From Flavobacteriales bacterium (GTDB taxonomy: Bacteria > Bacteroidota > Bacteroidia > Flavobacteriales_F > PHOS-HE28): a DNA stretch of 57,683 nt. Positions 7,829 through 15,715 of the stretch are shown piece after piece. The stretch spans positions 1 to 57,683 of the forward strand of contig JADZAC010000044.1 in NCBI GenBank assembly GCA_020852835.1. The letters run 5' to 3'. The number at the start of each line of letters is the position of its first letter. The stretch's first letter is position 1. Made by a program: the position numbers and the translations under genes. The notes below the pieces were generated by a model, which worked only from the letters and a program-made list of their open reading frames with translations, had not been told where the DNA came from and made no database searches.

Positions 7829-9102
7829 TGGCCACGGCAACCATGACTGATCCCAAGGAAGGCGTGCTCCCCCTGATCGAAGGGAGCACATGGCCCGGCG
7901 CTGCGGAAGCGTTGGCTTTGGTGCAAACGTTGCCCGTGCCCACCAGCAAGACCGAAGCTTGGAAATACACCCGCGTGGCCAAGCTGTTCAACTTTGCGTA
8001 CACCGCCCCCTCGGGCGATGCACCGGTGGAGCTTCCCCCAAGGCTGCCGTTCCCCGCCACGCGCGTGGTGTTCGTGAACGGCCATTTCCGCCGGGACCTC
8101 AGCGACGAACTGAAGGCCGACAAGGGCGTGGTGATCGACAGCATCACCCACCACCTTGCGCATGGCCCGCTCCAGGCCAACTACGGCCGCATCGCACCCA
8201 TCGGCGACAGGCTCTTCACCGCCATGAACGCCGCCGGCCCCACGGACGGACTGATCATCTTGGCGGTGAAGGGCGCACAGACCACCAAGCCCGTCCATGT
8301 GCTGCGCATCACCACCGGGAATGGTGGACCCATGCTGATCCAGCCGCGCGACCTGATCATGCTGCACGAAGGTGCCAAGGTGGAGCTGATCGATGAGCAT
8401 GTCGCCATCGGCAATGCCGCGTCCTCCTTGGTGAACAGCGTGCGCGAGTGCGTGGTGGGCGATGGGGCCGAGCTCACCTTGCACATGGCGCAGAACGAGC
8501 CGGACGGCCCGGCCGACATCGGCCTGGACGCCGTGGAAGTGGCTGCGGGCGGGCACTTCAGCGTGGACACCACCACGCTCCACGGCACCCTGGTGCGCAA
8601 CGAACTGTTCGTGTCCCTGGCCGGCGCTGGCGCCCATGCCGAGCTCAACGGCACCTACCTGCTGAACGGCACCGCACACGCGGACAACCACACCTGCATC
8701 AGCCACGACGTGGCGGATTGCACCAGCGATGAGCTCTACAAGGGCATCGTTGCGGGCAAGGCCACCGGCGTGTTCAACGGTCGCGTCTACGTGCGGCAGG
8801 ATGCCCAACGCACCCGTGCCTACCAGCGCAACGCCAATGTGCTGGCGGGCGATGACGCCCGCGTGTACAGCAAGCCCGAGCTGGAGATCTACGCAGACGA
8901 CGTGAAGTGCAGCCACGGTTGCACCATCGGCCGCATGGATGAACAAGCCCTGTTCTATCTGCGCTCGCGCGGGGTCGGCGAGGCAGAGGCCCGCAGGCTG
9001 ATGGCCCATGCCTTCGTCACCGAAGTGGTGGAGCGCATTGCCAATGCCGAATGGCGGACGCACCTCACGGGATTGATCGATACGAAGTTGGAAACGCTAT
9101 GA
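7828..9102 (+). CDS. sufD: SufD, Fe-S cluster scaffold component
   Basis: A 424-residue cytosolic partner of SufB and SufC. The N-terminal helical region includes TSKTEAWKYTR, a family hallmark, followed by a long beta-helix and a C-terminal helical domain with the conserved VKCSHGCTIGRMDEQALFYLRSRG block, where the family carries its conserved Cys/His. The ATG at 7828 overlaps the sufC stop, implying translational coupling; an upstream in-frame start at 7807 would overlap sufC coding sequence without family support. A 79-nt spacer follows before sufS. Confidence 0.96.
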   Translation: MATATMTDPKEGVLPLIEGSTWPGAAEALALVQTLPVPTSKTEAWKYTRVAKLFNFAYTAPSGDAPVELPPRLPFPATRVVFVNGHFRRDLSDELKADKGVVIDSITHHLAHGPLQANYGRIAPIGDRLFTAMNAAGPTDGLIILAVKGAQTTKPVHVLRITTGNGGPMLIQPRDLIMLHEGAKVELIDEHVAIGNAASSLVNSVRECVVGDGAELTLHMAQNEPDGPADIGLDAVEVAAGGHFSVDTTTLHGTLVRNELFVSLAGAGAHAELNGTYLLNGTAHADNHTCISHDVADCTSDELYKGIVAGKATGVFNGRVYVRQDAQRTRAYQRNANVLAGDDARVYSKPELEIYADDVKCSHGCTIGRMDEQALFYLRSRGVGEAEARRLMAHAFVTEVVERIANAEWRTHLTGLIDTKLETL

Positions 9103-9181
9103 CCGGGCCGGGCCGCAACGTATACCAAGGGCACCAACAATTCCGGCGCGCCCTTCATGTGCGTTGTGCCCTTCGCGGCAA

Positions 9182-10447
9182 ATGATCATGAACACCACGG
9201 CGGAACACCTGGGCTTGGATGTGGAACGGATCCGCCCGCAGTTCCCGATCTTGAATGAATTGGTGCATGGCAGGCCGCTCGTGTATTTCGACAACGCCGC
9301 ATCAGGCCAGAAACCGCTGCGCGTGATCGAGGCCGTGGACGGCTACTACCGGCGCATCAACGCCAACGTGCACCGCGGCGTTCATACACTGAGCAACCTG
9401 GCCACCGAAGCCCAGGAGGCCGCCAGGGAAGCGGTGCGCGACCACATCAACGCAAAGCACGCGCACGAGGTGGTGTTCACCGCCGGTACAACGGCCAGCC
9501 TGAATTTGGCCGCGTACAGCCTGGGCCAACTGTTGCTGAAGCCCGGCGATGAGGTGCTCATCACCGGCATGGAGCACCACGCCAACATCGTGCCCTGGCA
9601 GCTGGCGTGCGAACGCCATGGCGCGGTGCTGAAGGTGGTCCCGGTCACCGAGCAAGGTGAGCTGGACCTGGCCGGGATCCCGGGCCAAGCCCGGACTGAC
9701 GGTCCGTTCACGGACCGCACGAAGGTCCTCGCCATTTCGCATGTGAGCAATACGCTGGGCACCATCAACCCGGTGAAGGAATTGGTGGCGGAGGCCAAGC
9801 GGCACGGCACCACCACGGTGGTGGACGGCGCGCAAGCGGTGCCGCACCTTTCCGTGGACGTGCAGGACCTCGGTTGCGACCTCTACGCCTTCAGCGGCCA
9901 TAAGATGTACGCGCCCACGGGCATCGGTGTGCTGTACGGACGGGAGGAGCTGCTGGAGCGCATGCCGCCCTGGCAAAGCGGCGGCGAGATGATCGACCGC
10001 GTGACATTCGAGAAAACCACCTACGCCAAACTGCCCTTCAAGTTCGAGGCCGGCACGCCCCACATTGCGGGCATCGTGGGCCTGGGCGAGGCGGTGCGTT
10101 GGATGCACGACGCCGGCATGGCCGCCATGGCCGCGCAGGAACTGGCGCTGCTGGAGCACGCAACCAAGGAGCTGCTGCAGATCGACGGCCTGCGCATCAT
10201 CGGCACGGCCGCGAAGAAGGTGGGCGTGATCAGTTTCACGATCGAAGGCGTGCACCACTACGACCTCGGCACCTTGTTGGACCAGCAAGGTATCGCGGTG
10301 CGCACGGGCCACCACTGCACCCAGCCGTTGATGGACCGGTTCGGCGTGAACGGCACTACGCGCGCGAGCTTTGCACCGTTCAACACCCTGGCCGAAGTGG
10401 ATGCCTTGGTGGCGGCCGCCCGGAGAGCCGTGAAACTATTGCGATGA
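9182..10447 (+). CDS. sufS: SufS, cysteine desulfurase
   Basis: A 421-residue PLP enzyme that removes sulfur from L-cysteine and hands it to SufE for cluster assembly. The PLP lysine is K241 in FSGHKMYAPTGIG and the catalytic persulfide cysteine is C379 in RTGHHCTQP, typical of the SufS (group II) type with a short active-site loop. The N-terminal DNAASGQKPLRVI segment is also characteristic. Starts at 9182 (MIMN) and 9188 (MNTTAE) are both possible; neither has a clear purine-rich ribosome site. Confidence 0.96.
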   Translation: MIMNTTAEHLGLDVERIRPQFPILNELVHGRPLVYFDNAASGQKPLRVIEAVDGYYRRINANVHRGVHTLSNLATEAQEAAREAVRDHINAKHAHEVVFTAGTTASLNLAAYSLGQLLLKPGDEVLITGMEHHANIVPWQLACERHGAVLKVVPVTEQGELDLAGIPGQARTDGPFTDRTKVLAISHVSNTLGTINPVKELVAEAKRHGTTTVVDGAQAVPHLSVDVQDLGCDLYAFSGHKMYAPTGIGVLYGREELLERMPPWQSGGEMIDRVTFEKTTYAKLPFKFEAGTPHIAGIVGLGEAVRWMHDAGMAAMAAQELALLEHATKELLQIDGLRIIGTAAKKVGVISFTIEGVHHYDLGTLLDQQGIAVRTGHHCTQPLMDRFGVNGTTRASFAPFNTLAEVDALVAAARRAVKLLR

Positions 10448-10469
10448 CCCTTTGACAAGCTCAGGGTGA
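10448..10469 (+). repeat. Short palindromic repeat filling the sufS-sufE spacer
   Basis: The unit CCCTTTGACAAGCTCAGGGT is a small hairpin (CCC..TGA pairs with TCAGGG around CAAGC). It fills almost the whole 23-nt gap between sufS and sufE. From memory it resembles the CCTTCGACAAGCTCAGG-type intergenic repeat common in many bacterial genomes; only one copy occurs in this window. Confidence 0.45.
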
Positions 10470-10470
10470 A

Positions 10471-10914
10471 ATGCAAGAAACAAGCACATTGGCACAGGCC
10501 CAGCAGGAGGTGGTTGATGAGTTTGCCATGCTCAGCGATTGGCAAGACCGCTATGAGCAGCTCATCGAGCAGGGCAAGGACCTTGCGCTGATCGCCCCGG
10601 AACACAAAGTGGACGGTAACCTGGTGCGCGGCTGCCAAAGCCGGGTATGGCTCCATGCAGCGTACCGCGCTTCGGCCCCGCCCGGTACAGGCACCATTCA
10701 CTTCACCGCCGACAGTGACGCCTTGATCACCAAGGGCATCGTGGCACTGCTGGTGCGCGTGTACAACGACCGCAGTCCGCAAGAGATCATCGGTGCCTCC
10801 ACCGAGTTCATCGACCGCATCGGCCTGCGCGAACACCTGAGCCCCAACCGCGCCAACGGCCTCAGTGCCATGATCGACCAGATGAAACGCTACGCGCTGG
10901 CTTATACGGGATGA
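10471..10914 (+). CDS. sufE: SufE, sulfur acceptor protein
   Basis: A 147-residue small cytosolic protein that accepts the persulfide from SufS and passes it to the SufBCD scaffold. The sulfur-carrying cysteine is C55 within VRGCQSRVWLHA, the defining SufE motif, and the C-terminal region contains ITKGIVALLVRVYN as in other members. It sits between sufS and sufT. The ATG at 10471 directly follows the small palindromic repeat. Confidence 0.95.
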   Translation: MQETSTLAQAQQEVVDEFAMLSDWQDRYEQLIEQGKDLALIAPEHKVDGNLVRGCQSRVWLHAAYRASAPPGTGTIHFTADSDALITKGIVALLVRVYNDRSPQEIIGASTEFIDRIGLREHLSPNRANGLSAMIDQMKRYALAYTG

Positions 10915-10934
10915 GATGCGTTGCAGAACAGGAC

Positions 10935-11036
10935 TTGTCCTATGCCCAATGTCCTATCCGCCGCATCAGGCATCGGGCAACAGGCATAGAGCAGTTGACA
11001 TAGGACACTAGACACCAGGCATAGGACAATTGACAC
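10935..11036. repeat. Inverted degenerate heptad array A
   Basis: The sufE-sufT spacer is almost wholly made of 7-nt units. Eleven consecutive heptads run from 10960 to 11036 without a phase break; read on the plus strand they fit NNGRCAN, with CA at positions 5-6 in all eleven and a purine at position 4 in all eleven (AGGACAA, CAGGCAT, TAGACAC, TTGACAT and so on). Three heptads of the inverse form (TTGTCCT, ATGCCCA, ATGTCCT) occupy 10935-10955, so the two arms can pair; TTGTCCTATGCC has a perfect 12-nt inverse partner at 11018-11029. No start codon-led ORF explains the pattern. Confidence 0.8.
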
Positions 11037-11056
11037 CCAAGCCGCACCTGCGGCGC

Positions 11057-11383
11057 ATGGAAATGACCCCCGAGGAGAAGACCCAACTGGAGGAGCGCGT
11101 GATCCTGACGCTCAAGACCATCTACGACCCGGAGATCCCCGTGGACATTTACGAGCTGGGCCTGATCTACGACGTGGTGGTCAACGACGACGCCAGCCTG
11201 TACATCAAAATGACCCTTACCAGCCCGGCATGCCCCGTGGCGGGATCGCTGCCCGGCGAGGTGGAGGAGAAGGTGGCCCAAACCATGGGCGCGAACGGCG
11301 CCAAGGTGGACCTCACCTTCGAGCCGCCGTGGACCAAGGACATGATGAGCGAAGCCGCGCAGTTGGAGCTGGGGTTCATGTAG
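11057..11383 (+). CDS. sufT: SufT, MIP18/DUF59 Fe-S assembly factor
   Basis: A 108-residue MIP18-family protein that helps mature Fe-S proteins. The family motif DPEIPVDIYELGLIY lies at residues 24-38 and the conserved reactive cysteine is C59 in TSPACPVAG. The start is the ATG at 11057 (MEMTPEEK). The earlier in-frame TTG at 11030 would begin inside the heptad array and has no family support. It follows sufE in the operon, separated by the array. Confidence 0.93.
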   Translation: MEMTPEEKTQLEERVILTLKTIYDPEIPVDIYELGLIYDVVVNDDASLYIKMTLTSPACPVAGSLPGEVEEKVAQTMGANGAKVDLTFEPPWTKDMMSEAAQLELGFM

Positions 11384-11424
11384 ACCGTATTCAGATGCGG
11401 AAAGCTTAATAAGCAGAGCTGAAA

Positions 11425-11940
11425 ATGACGGACGGTCCCATCCTCAACAAGGTCGCCAGCAGCGGCGTGATCACCTTGGACCTGGAAGAGCTCTACCCGC
11501 AGGGCGAACGTGTGGTGTTCGACCTCAAACCGCTGCTCTGGCAGGAGATCGCGCTGAAGGAGGATGACCTGCGGGCCTTCTGCAAAGCGCACCACTGGGC
11601 GCAGTACAAGGACAAGTGCGTCTCTGTGCATTGTTCCGCGGACGCGATCATCCCCACGTGGGCCTTTATGCTCGTCGCCGTGCACTTGCAACCGCATGCG
11701 GCATTCATCACCCAAGGTGACGGGGAAGCATTGGAACGCGCCCTCTTCACCCGCTTTGTGCAGCAGTTGGACGTGGAACCGTGGCGCGATGCCCGCGTGA
11801 TGGTGAAGGGCTGCAGCAAATTGCCCGTGCCGCTGAACGCCTACGTGGAACTCTCCGCCAAACTGATGCCCGTGGTAAGGAACCTGATGTTCGGCGAGCC
11901 TTGTGGTGCCGTGCCGCTCTTCAAGGCTCCCAAGCAATAG
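11425..11940 (+). CDS. DUF2480 family protein
   Basis: A 171-residue soluble protein matching the DUF2480 family, which is confined mostly to Bacteroidota and regularly sits in the suf neighbourhood. It has the family-like LEELYPQGERVVFDLKPLLWQ opening and a VMVKGCSKLPVPLNAYVELSAKLMPVVRNLMFGEPC-type ending, of which the Gly-Cys and the final Gly-Glu-Pro-Cys are possible metal or cluster ligands. Function is unknown; a role in Fe-S biogenesis is only suggested by position. It lies 41 nt after sufT on the same strand. Confidence 0.85.
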   Translation: MTDGPILNKVASSGVITLDLEELYPQGERVVFDLKPLLWQEIALKEDDLRAFCKAHHWAQYKDKCVSVHCSADAIIPTWAFMLVAVHLQPHAAFITQGDGEALERALFTRFVQQLDVEPWRDARVMVKGCSKLPVPLNAYVELSAKLMPVVRNLMFGEPCGAVPLFKAPKQ

Positions 11941-11942
11941 GT

Positions 11943-11950
11943 TACCTTGG
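11943..11950 (+). promoter_or_regulatory. -7 promoter box of the metallopeptidase gene
   Basis: TACCTTGG, 4 nt before the ATG at 11955; suggests the next gene is transcribed separately from the SUF operon. Confidence 0.4.
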
Positions 11951-11954
11951 GCGC

Positions 11955-14072
11955 ATGCGCCGAGCGGCTTTCCTGCTTTTCTGGCTGTTCGCCATGGGCC
12001 TGTGCGCCCAGCCCGATACGGCCACCGACAGCAGCCAGGTGCCCAACAGCGCCAACGGCTGGTACCTCAGTCCGCACGGCACCATCCGGATCCTGGTGAT
12101 CTTCGCTGAGGTCGACTACGACAAGGACCCGGCAAAAGACCCCCAGCCCAAAGGTGCTCCCCACTGGCCCAAGGGCCAGTTGCCCACGTGGAAGGACGAG
12201 CTCTTCGATCCCTTTCCCACGGACAAGCCGAAAGGGGAAGTGACGCGCTACTACCGCGATGTGAGCCTGGGGCGGTTCACGGTGCTGGGCGACTACATCA
12301 ACCGCCTGGTGACCATCCGCGAAAGCGAGCAGGACCGCATGGGCGACTGGAGCGCAATGGCCTGGGAGGGCGCCAACAAGTTCGGGGAACTGATCACCGC
12401 CCACGGCCTGTCCGTGGCCGACTTCGACCAGTGGACCGACGGGGGGAAACCCGGCATGCCCAAGATCAACTTGCCGGACGATCTGCCCAGCTACGACCAC
12501 GTGATGGTGATCGTGCGCAACAGCCATGTGCTCACCCACGGGCAAGGCAGCACCGATGCGGGAAGCGCGGGCCTGCTTTACGGCCACCCCAGCGATACCC
12601 AAAGCCGGTTCGGTGCCAAGAACGGCCTGCCCTTCGGCATCCTAAAGCACGAGTTCAACCACCTGCTGCTGGGCGGCAACAACTTTCACAGTGGCGGCGG
12701 CAACGCCCCCATTTTCACCGGATATTTCATTCCCGTGCAAGGAGGCTGGAGCCTGATGGGTGCAGCCAACAGCTCCTTGCTCACCTGCAGCGGTTGGGAC
12801 CGCGACCGCATGGGGTGGCAGCCGCCCGGCAGCCGCTACCGCATCCGGGCCCGCAATTTGGACGGTGCTGAAGTCAACGCCGACATCGATCCGCTGGCCG
12901 GCGATACCGGCCTGTACGTGCTGCGCGATTTTGTTTCCACCGGCGATGCCTTGCGGATCCGCATGCCTTTCATTCCGGCGGATGAGCACCCCCAGTGGCT
13001 GTGGCTGGAAAATCACCAAGGCACGGCACGCAACAGTTCGCCCACGGACCAGTTCCAATACCAGTACATGAGCTGCGTGAAACCGGCCGTGCCCGGGATC
13101 TACGCGCAAATGCAGGTGGACAAGGACCGCAGGACGGGAAGGGACATCTACGGCGGGCATGCGGATTACCTGCGGCCCGTGCTTGCCAACGGCAACTACG
13201 ACTGGCGCCTGCGGGGCGACACCATCACCTTCAAGTGCCTCTGGCCGGGGCCCACCGAGCCGTTCCTCTCCAAACCGGCCTGGTCCAATCCCCTCACCGG
13301 CACCCAGGAGCAGGAGTTCCCTTTGTTCGACAAGAACGGCGACGGCAAGCTTACCCGCAAGGAAGCCATCGTCCCCCGGGTCGGCATTTGGAACGGGCGC
13401 ATGGTGGACGACGGCGGCTATATGGGCAGCTCCCGCCATGCCTTCACCCCGCAGGGCAACCATCGGATTGCCATGGGCACCAATCCGTCCAGCGCCAACA
13501 TGCTTACCCTCGCCGCCAATATGAACAAGGAGGTGAACAAGGCGAAAAACCCGGACAACCGTACCGTGTATCTCAATGGGATCAGCGTGGAACTGCAGGA
13601 ACAGCGCGCCAATGGCGACATGGTGGTGCGCGTACGCAGCGGTGATACGCACCTTGCCGAAGATGTGCGCTGGTGCGCGGACAGCATCGTGCTGCCCGCG
13701 CTGGGCGGTTACCGCGGCACGGCCTTGACCCTGGCCCCGGGGAAAACCCTGCTGATCGACAGGTCAGCCACGCCCACGCGGCTCGGGGAGCAGGGCGGAA
13801 ACGGTGCTGGCGCTTGGTTCAGCCCGGCCACCCGATTCACGGTTGCCGCTGGGGCGCTGGTGGTGTTGGAGCGCAAAGCGGAGTTGCGGCTGCTGAACAA
13901 TTCCGTGATGCACCTGATGCCCGGTTCGGAACTGCAACTGGATCCCAGGGCCAAGCTCGACATACGGCCGGGATGCAAGGTGGTGTTGCACGGCAACGCC
14001 CAGCTCAACGCTCCCGAACGGCTGTTGGGCAAGCTGCGGAAAAAGGGCCGGCTGGTACAGGCCGGGGAGTAA
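11955..14072 (+). CDS. Exported HExxH zinc metallopeptidase with an EF-hand-like loop
   Basis: A 705-residue exported protein with a signal peptide (MRRAAFLLFWLFAMGLCAQ). The zinc motif HEFNH lies at residues 232-236, followed by LLLGGNNFHSGGG, which resembles M6-type (immune inhibitor A-like) peptidases. An EF-hand-like calcium loop DKNGDGKLTRKEA starts at residue 459. The C-terminal ~90 residues form repeated short beta strands (LRLLNNSVMHLMPGSEL and similar) and end without a recognisable T9SS sorting domain, so its final location is uncertain (periplasm or another secretion signal). The ATG at 11955 is preferred over the in-frame GTG at 11781 because it begins the signal peptide and avoids overlap with the DUF2480 gene. 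Confidence 0.82.
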   Translation: MRRAAFLLFWLFAMGLCAQPDTATDSSQVPNSANGWYLSPHGTIRILVIFAEVDYDKDPAKDPQPKGAPHWPKGQLPTWKDELFDPFPTDKPKGEVTRYYRDVSLGRFTVLGDYINRLVTIRESEQDRMGDWSAMAWEGANKFGELITAHGLSVADFDQWTDGGKPGMPKINLPDDLPSYDHVMVIVRNSHVLTHGQGSTDAGSAGLLYGHPSDTQSRFGAKNGLPFGILKHEFNHLLLGGNNFHSGGGNAPIFTGYFIPVQGGWSLMGAANSSLLTCSGWDRDRMGWQPPGSRYRIRARNLDGAEVNADIDPLAGDTGLYVLRDFVSTGDALRIRMPFIPADEHPQWLWLENHQGTARNSSPTDQFQYQYMSCVKPAVPGIYAQMQVDKDRRTGRDIYGGHADYLRPVLANGNYDWRLRGDTITFKCLWPGPTEPFLSKPAWSNPLTGTQEQEFPLFDKNGDGKLTRKEAIVPRVGIWNGRMVDDGGYMGSSRHAFTPQGNHRIAMGTNPSSANMLTLAANMNKEVNKAKNPDNRTVYLNGISVELQEQRANGDMVVRVRSGDTHLAEDVRWCADSIVLPALGGYRGTALTLAPGKTLLIDRSATPTRLGEQGGNGAGAWFSPATRFTVAAGALVVLERKAELRLLNNSVMHLMPGSELQLDPRAKLDIRPGCKVVLHGNAQLNAPERLLGKLRKKGRLVQAGE

Positions 14073-14105
14073 CCCCCGGCGGGCGGTCCTTGCCGGTGAA
14101 ACGCC

Positions 14106-15002
14106 TCAGCGGATGCTCTCCAGCTTGCGCTGCAAGGCATCCACCGTGCGCTGGATCTCGGCTTGGGCAGCGGCCTTCTCCTCCTTGGCCTTCTGGGCCT
14201 GGGGCAATGCGGTGCCGCTCTTGGTCAGTTCCTTCTGGGCCTTGGCCTCGCTGTCCATGGCTTTGGCCATTTTCCCTTCGTTTTTGGTGATCTTTTCCCG
14301 GGCCTTGGTGAGCTTCTTGAAATCCTTGGGGTCTTGGCTCAGCGTCCACTTCTGGTTGTACAGGTCGATCTCCTTTTGCATGATGGCATGCTCGCTCTGC
14401 AGCTTGCTCTTCTCCTTGGCGATCTTGTCCAGGTTGGCTTGTGCCTTGTTCACCCGGCCTTGGGCCTTGTCCTGGCTTTGGGTGGCGCTCTCCGCCTTGC
14501 TGCCCGCTTTGTCCAGCTTGGAGGACCACGTGTTCAATTGACTTTGCACCACCGCTTTGTTGAGCTGCACGCCCAAGTCGCGCACGGCCGGCTGAAGAGT
14601 GGCAAGGTCCAGCGCCGTGGAGGTGCCCGGTTGCAGAAAGGCCAAGGCCAGCATGCTTCTGCCTTGTTTCTTGTCCTGTACCACGCGGGCCAGCACGTCC
14701 GTCAGGCTGCCGCTCCCGCCGAAGTTCACCCCGCTGGCCTTGAGCAGGTCGCCCTGCTTTTTGAAGGTTGCGCCCGGCATGACCGTCTTCAACAGGCCGG
14801 TGACCTGCGAGGCGGATGCTTCATACACCGGGACCGTGAGCGCGGCCACGGTAACGCTGTCGTTGCGCAGCGAATCCGTGCCCACGGCGATCTCTTTGTC
14901 CCATTGCAGGGTGGTGCCGTCCTTCAATGCGTTTTGGGCGCGAAGGGTGGTGGCCGCTACCAAGGCCATTGCGAGCGTGAAGGAGGAACGGATCAGCGTC
15001 AT
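14106..15002 (-). CDS. Exported coiled-coil protein, unknown function
   Basis: A 298-residue protein with an N-terminal signal peptide (SSFTLAMALVAATTLRAQ). The middle ~110 residues form a globular region with many short beta strands. From about residue 155 to the end it is strongly helical and rich in Lys, Glu, Ala and Gln (SKLDKAGSKAESATQSQDKA, AKAQKELTKSGTALPQAQ), predicted as a long coiled coil. It is probably periplasmic. No family is recognised. The start is the ATG at 15002; a TATCTTCG box lies 24 nt upstream. It converges on the metallopeptidase gene 33 nt away. Confidence 0.8.
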   Translation of the reverse strand: MTLIRSSFTLAMALVAATTLRAQNALKDGTTLQWDKEIAVGTDSLRNDSVTVAALTVPVYEASASQVTGLLKTVMPGATFKKQGDLLKASGVNFGGSGSLTDVLARVVQDKKQGRSMLALAFLQPGTSTALDLATLQPAVRDLGVQLNKAVVQSQLNTWSSKLDKAGSKAESATQSQDKAQGRVNKAQANLDKIAKEKSKLQSEHAIMQKEIDLYNQKWTLSQDPKDFKKLTKAREKITKNEGKMAKAMDSEAKAQKELTKSGTALPQAQKAKEEKAAAQAEIQRTVDALQRKLESIR

Positions 15003-15026
15003 GGGAATAAGGGATGCTTGTGTTCG

Positions 15027-15034
15027 CGAAGATA
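15027..15034 (-). promoter_or_regulatory. -7 promoter box of the coiled-coil gene
   Basis: TATCTTCG on the minus strand, giving a predicted leader of about 20 nt before the ATG at 15002. Confidence 0.5.
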
Positions 15035-15094
15035 GGATGGGCCGGTGTTGCACCTGGCCGCAACGGCGGGCAAACGCACCTAACAATTCTTCCT

Positions 15095-15116
15095 CATGGG
15101 CCATTGAGGGCCCATG
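15095..15116. repeat. Hairpin 1 of the palindrome cluster
   Basis: CATGGGCC (15095-15102) and GGCCCATG (15109-15116) form a perfect 8-bp stem with loop ATTGAG. Confidence 0.6.
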
Positions 15117-15225
15117 CACCATGTTGATGATCGTTGGACCTGTCTTCGCACTTTGCGCTGGATAGCAAGGCCGATGACCTGCTTGGTGCAGTTGCTCCGT
15201 GGGCACCGCTTCAAAGGGCCAAAGG

Positions 15226-15274
15226 CCCGCAACAAACAAGCCCATGGCACCGCCATGGGCTTGTTTGTTGCGGG
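15226..15274. repeat. Hairpin 2: perfect 23-bp inverted repeat with ACC loop
   Basis: The arm 15226-15248 (begins CCCGCAACAAAC, ends CCATGGC) is perfectly complementary to 15252-15274; the loop is ACC. No T-run follows on either strand, so it is not a standard terminator. Confidence 0.85.
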
Positions 15275-15375
15275 TTCGAACGGGGCTGAAGGCCACGCAC
15301 ATAGGCCAGGTAGACCGGGGCAATGAAGAGCAAGGCTCATGATGTTACGGGCCTACAGCCCTCTGCCGCATCTAC

Positions 15376-15416
15376 GCACATTTCAGCCCTTGGCACCGCC
15401 AAGGGCTGAAATGTGC
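15376..15416. repeat. Hairpin 3: perfect 19-bp inverted repeat with ACC loop
   Basis: The arm 15376-15394 (GCACATTTCAGCCC then TTGGC) pairs perfectly with 15398-15416; the loop is again ACC, and the innermost TGGC/GCCA is shared with hairpin 2 while the outer arm sequence differs. Confidence 0.85.
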
Positions 15417-15437
15417 CGTGCCTTCAGCACGGTATCG

Positions 15438-15474
15438 GGCTTTGTACAGAGCGGGATCGGCCCGGTACAAAGCC
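15438..15474. repeat. Hairpin 4: 10-bp inverted repeat with inner stem
   Basis: GGCTTTGTAC (15438-15447) pairs with GTACAAAGCC (15465-15474); an inner CGGG/CCCG stem lies within the loop. Confidence 0.65.
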
Positions 15475-15715
15475 GCTCCTGCACGCTCATTCAACTCGGT
15501 GTCTACGGGATCATTTTCCGGTGAAGCATGGGCGGAAAAGAGACCGGAGGACGAGTTTGAAGAGATCCTAAACAGGCTCGAAGGGCCAAGACATCATTGA
15601 GCCAAGCCTGAATTGTGGCCAGCCCGAAGTTCAGATGCGTTTGCCCTGGGCCGCAACGGCGGTGCCGGGCCCTACCACCCCGGAGCTGGTCCGCTTGTTT
15701 GCGGCAGCGATCGGT

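Larger units (their letters stand above)
15035..15715. repeat. Gene-free stretch carrying a cluster of REP-like palindromes
   Basis: No credible gene is seen in about 680 nt between pgk and the coiled-coil gene. The stretch contains four strong hairpins, listed separately, plus a small CCGTGC/GCACGG stem at 15417-15433. The two longest hairpins share the apex TGGCACCGCCA but have unrelated arms. This is the pattern of repeated extragenic palindromes, though no RAYT transposase gene is in the window. Beyond 15480 no structure was recognised. Confidence 0.6.

Noticed and set aside
10935-11036. Possible CRISPR array in the sufE-sufT spacer
   Set aside because: Units are 7 nt, degenerate and contiguous without spacers, and no cas genes are present.
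14073-14105. Bidirectional terminator between the metallopeptidase and coiled-coil genes (CCGGC/GCCGG)
   Set aside because: Only 5 bp and no T-run on either strand.
15226-15416. Hairpins 2 and 3 as transcription terminators of pgk
   Set aside because: No T-run on either strand; stems are far longer than usual and share an apex, which fits a repeat family better.
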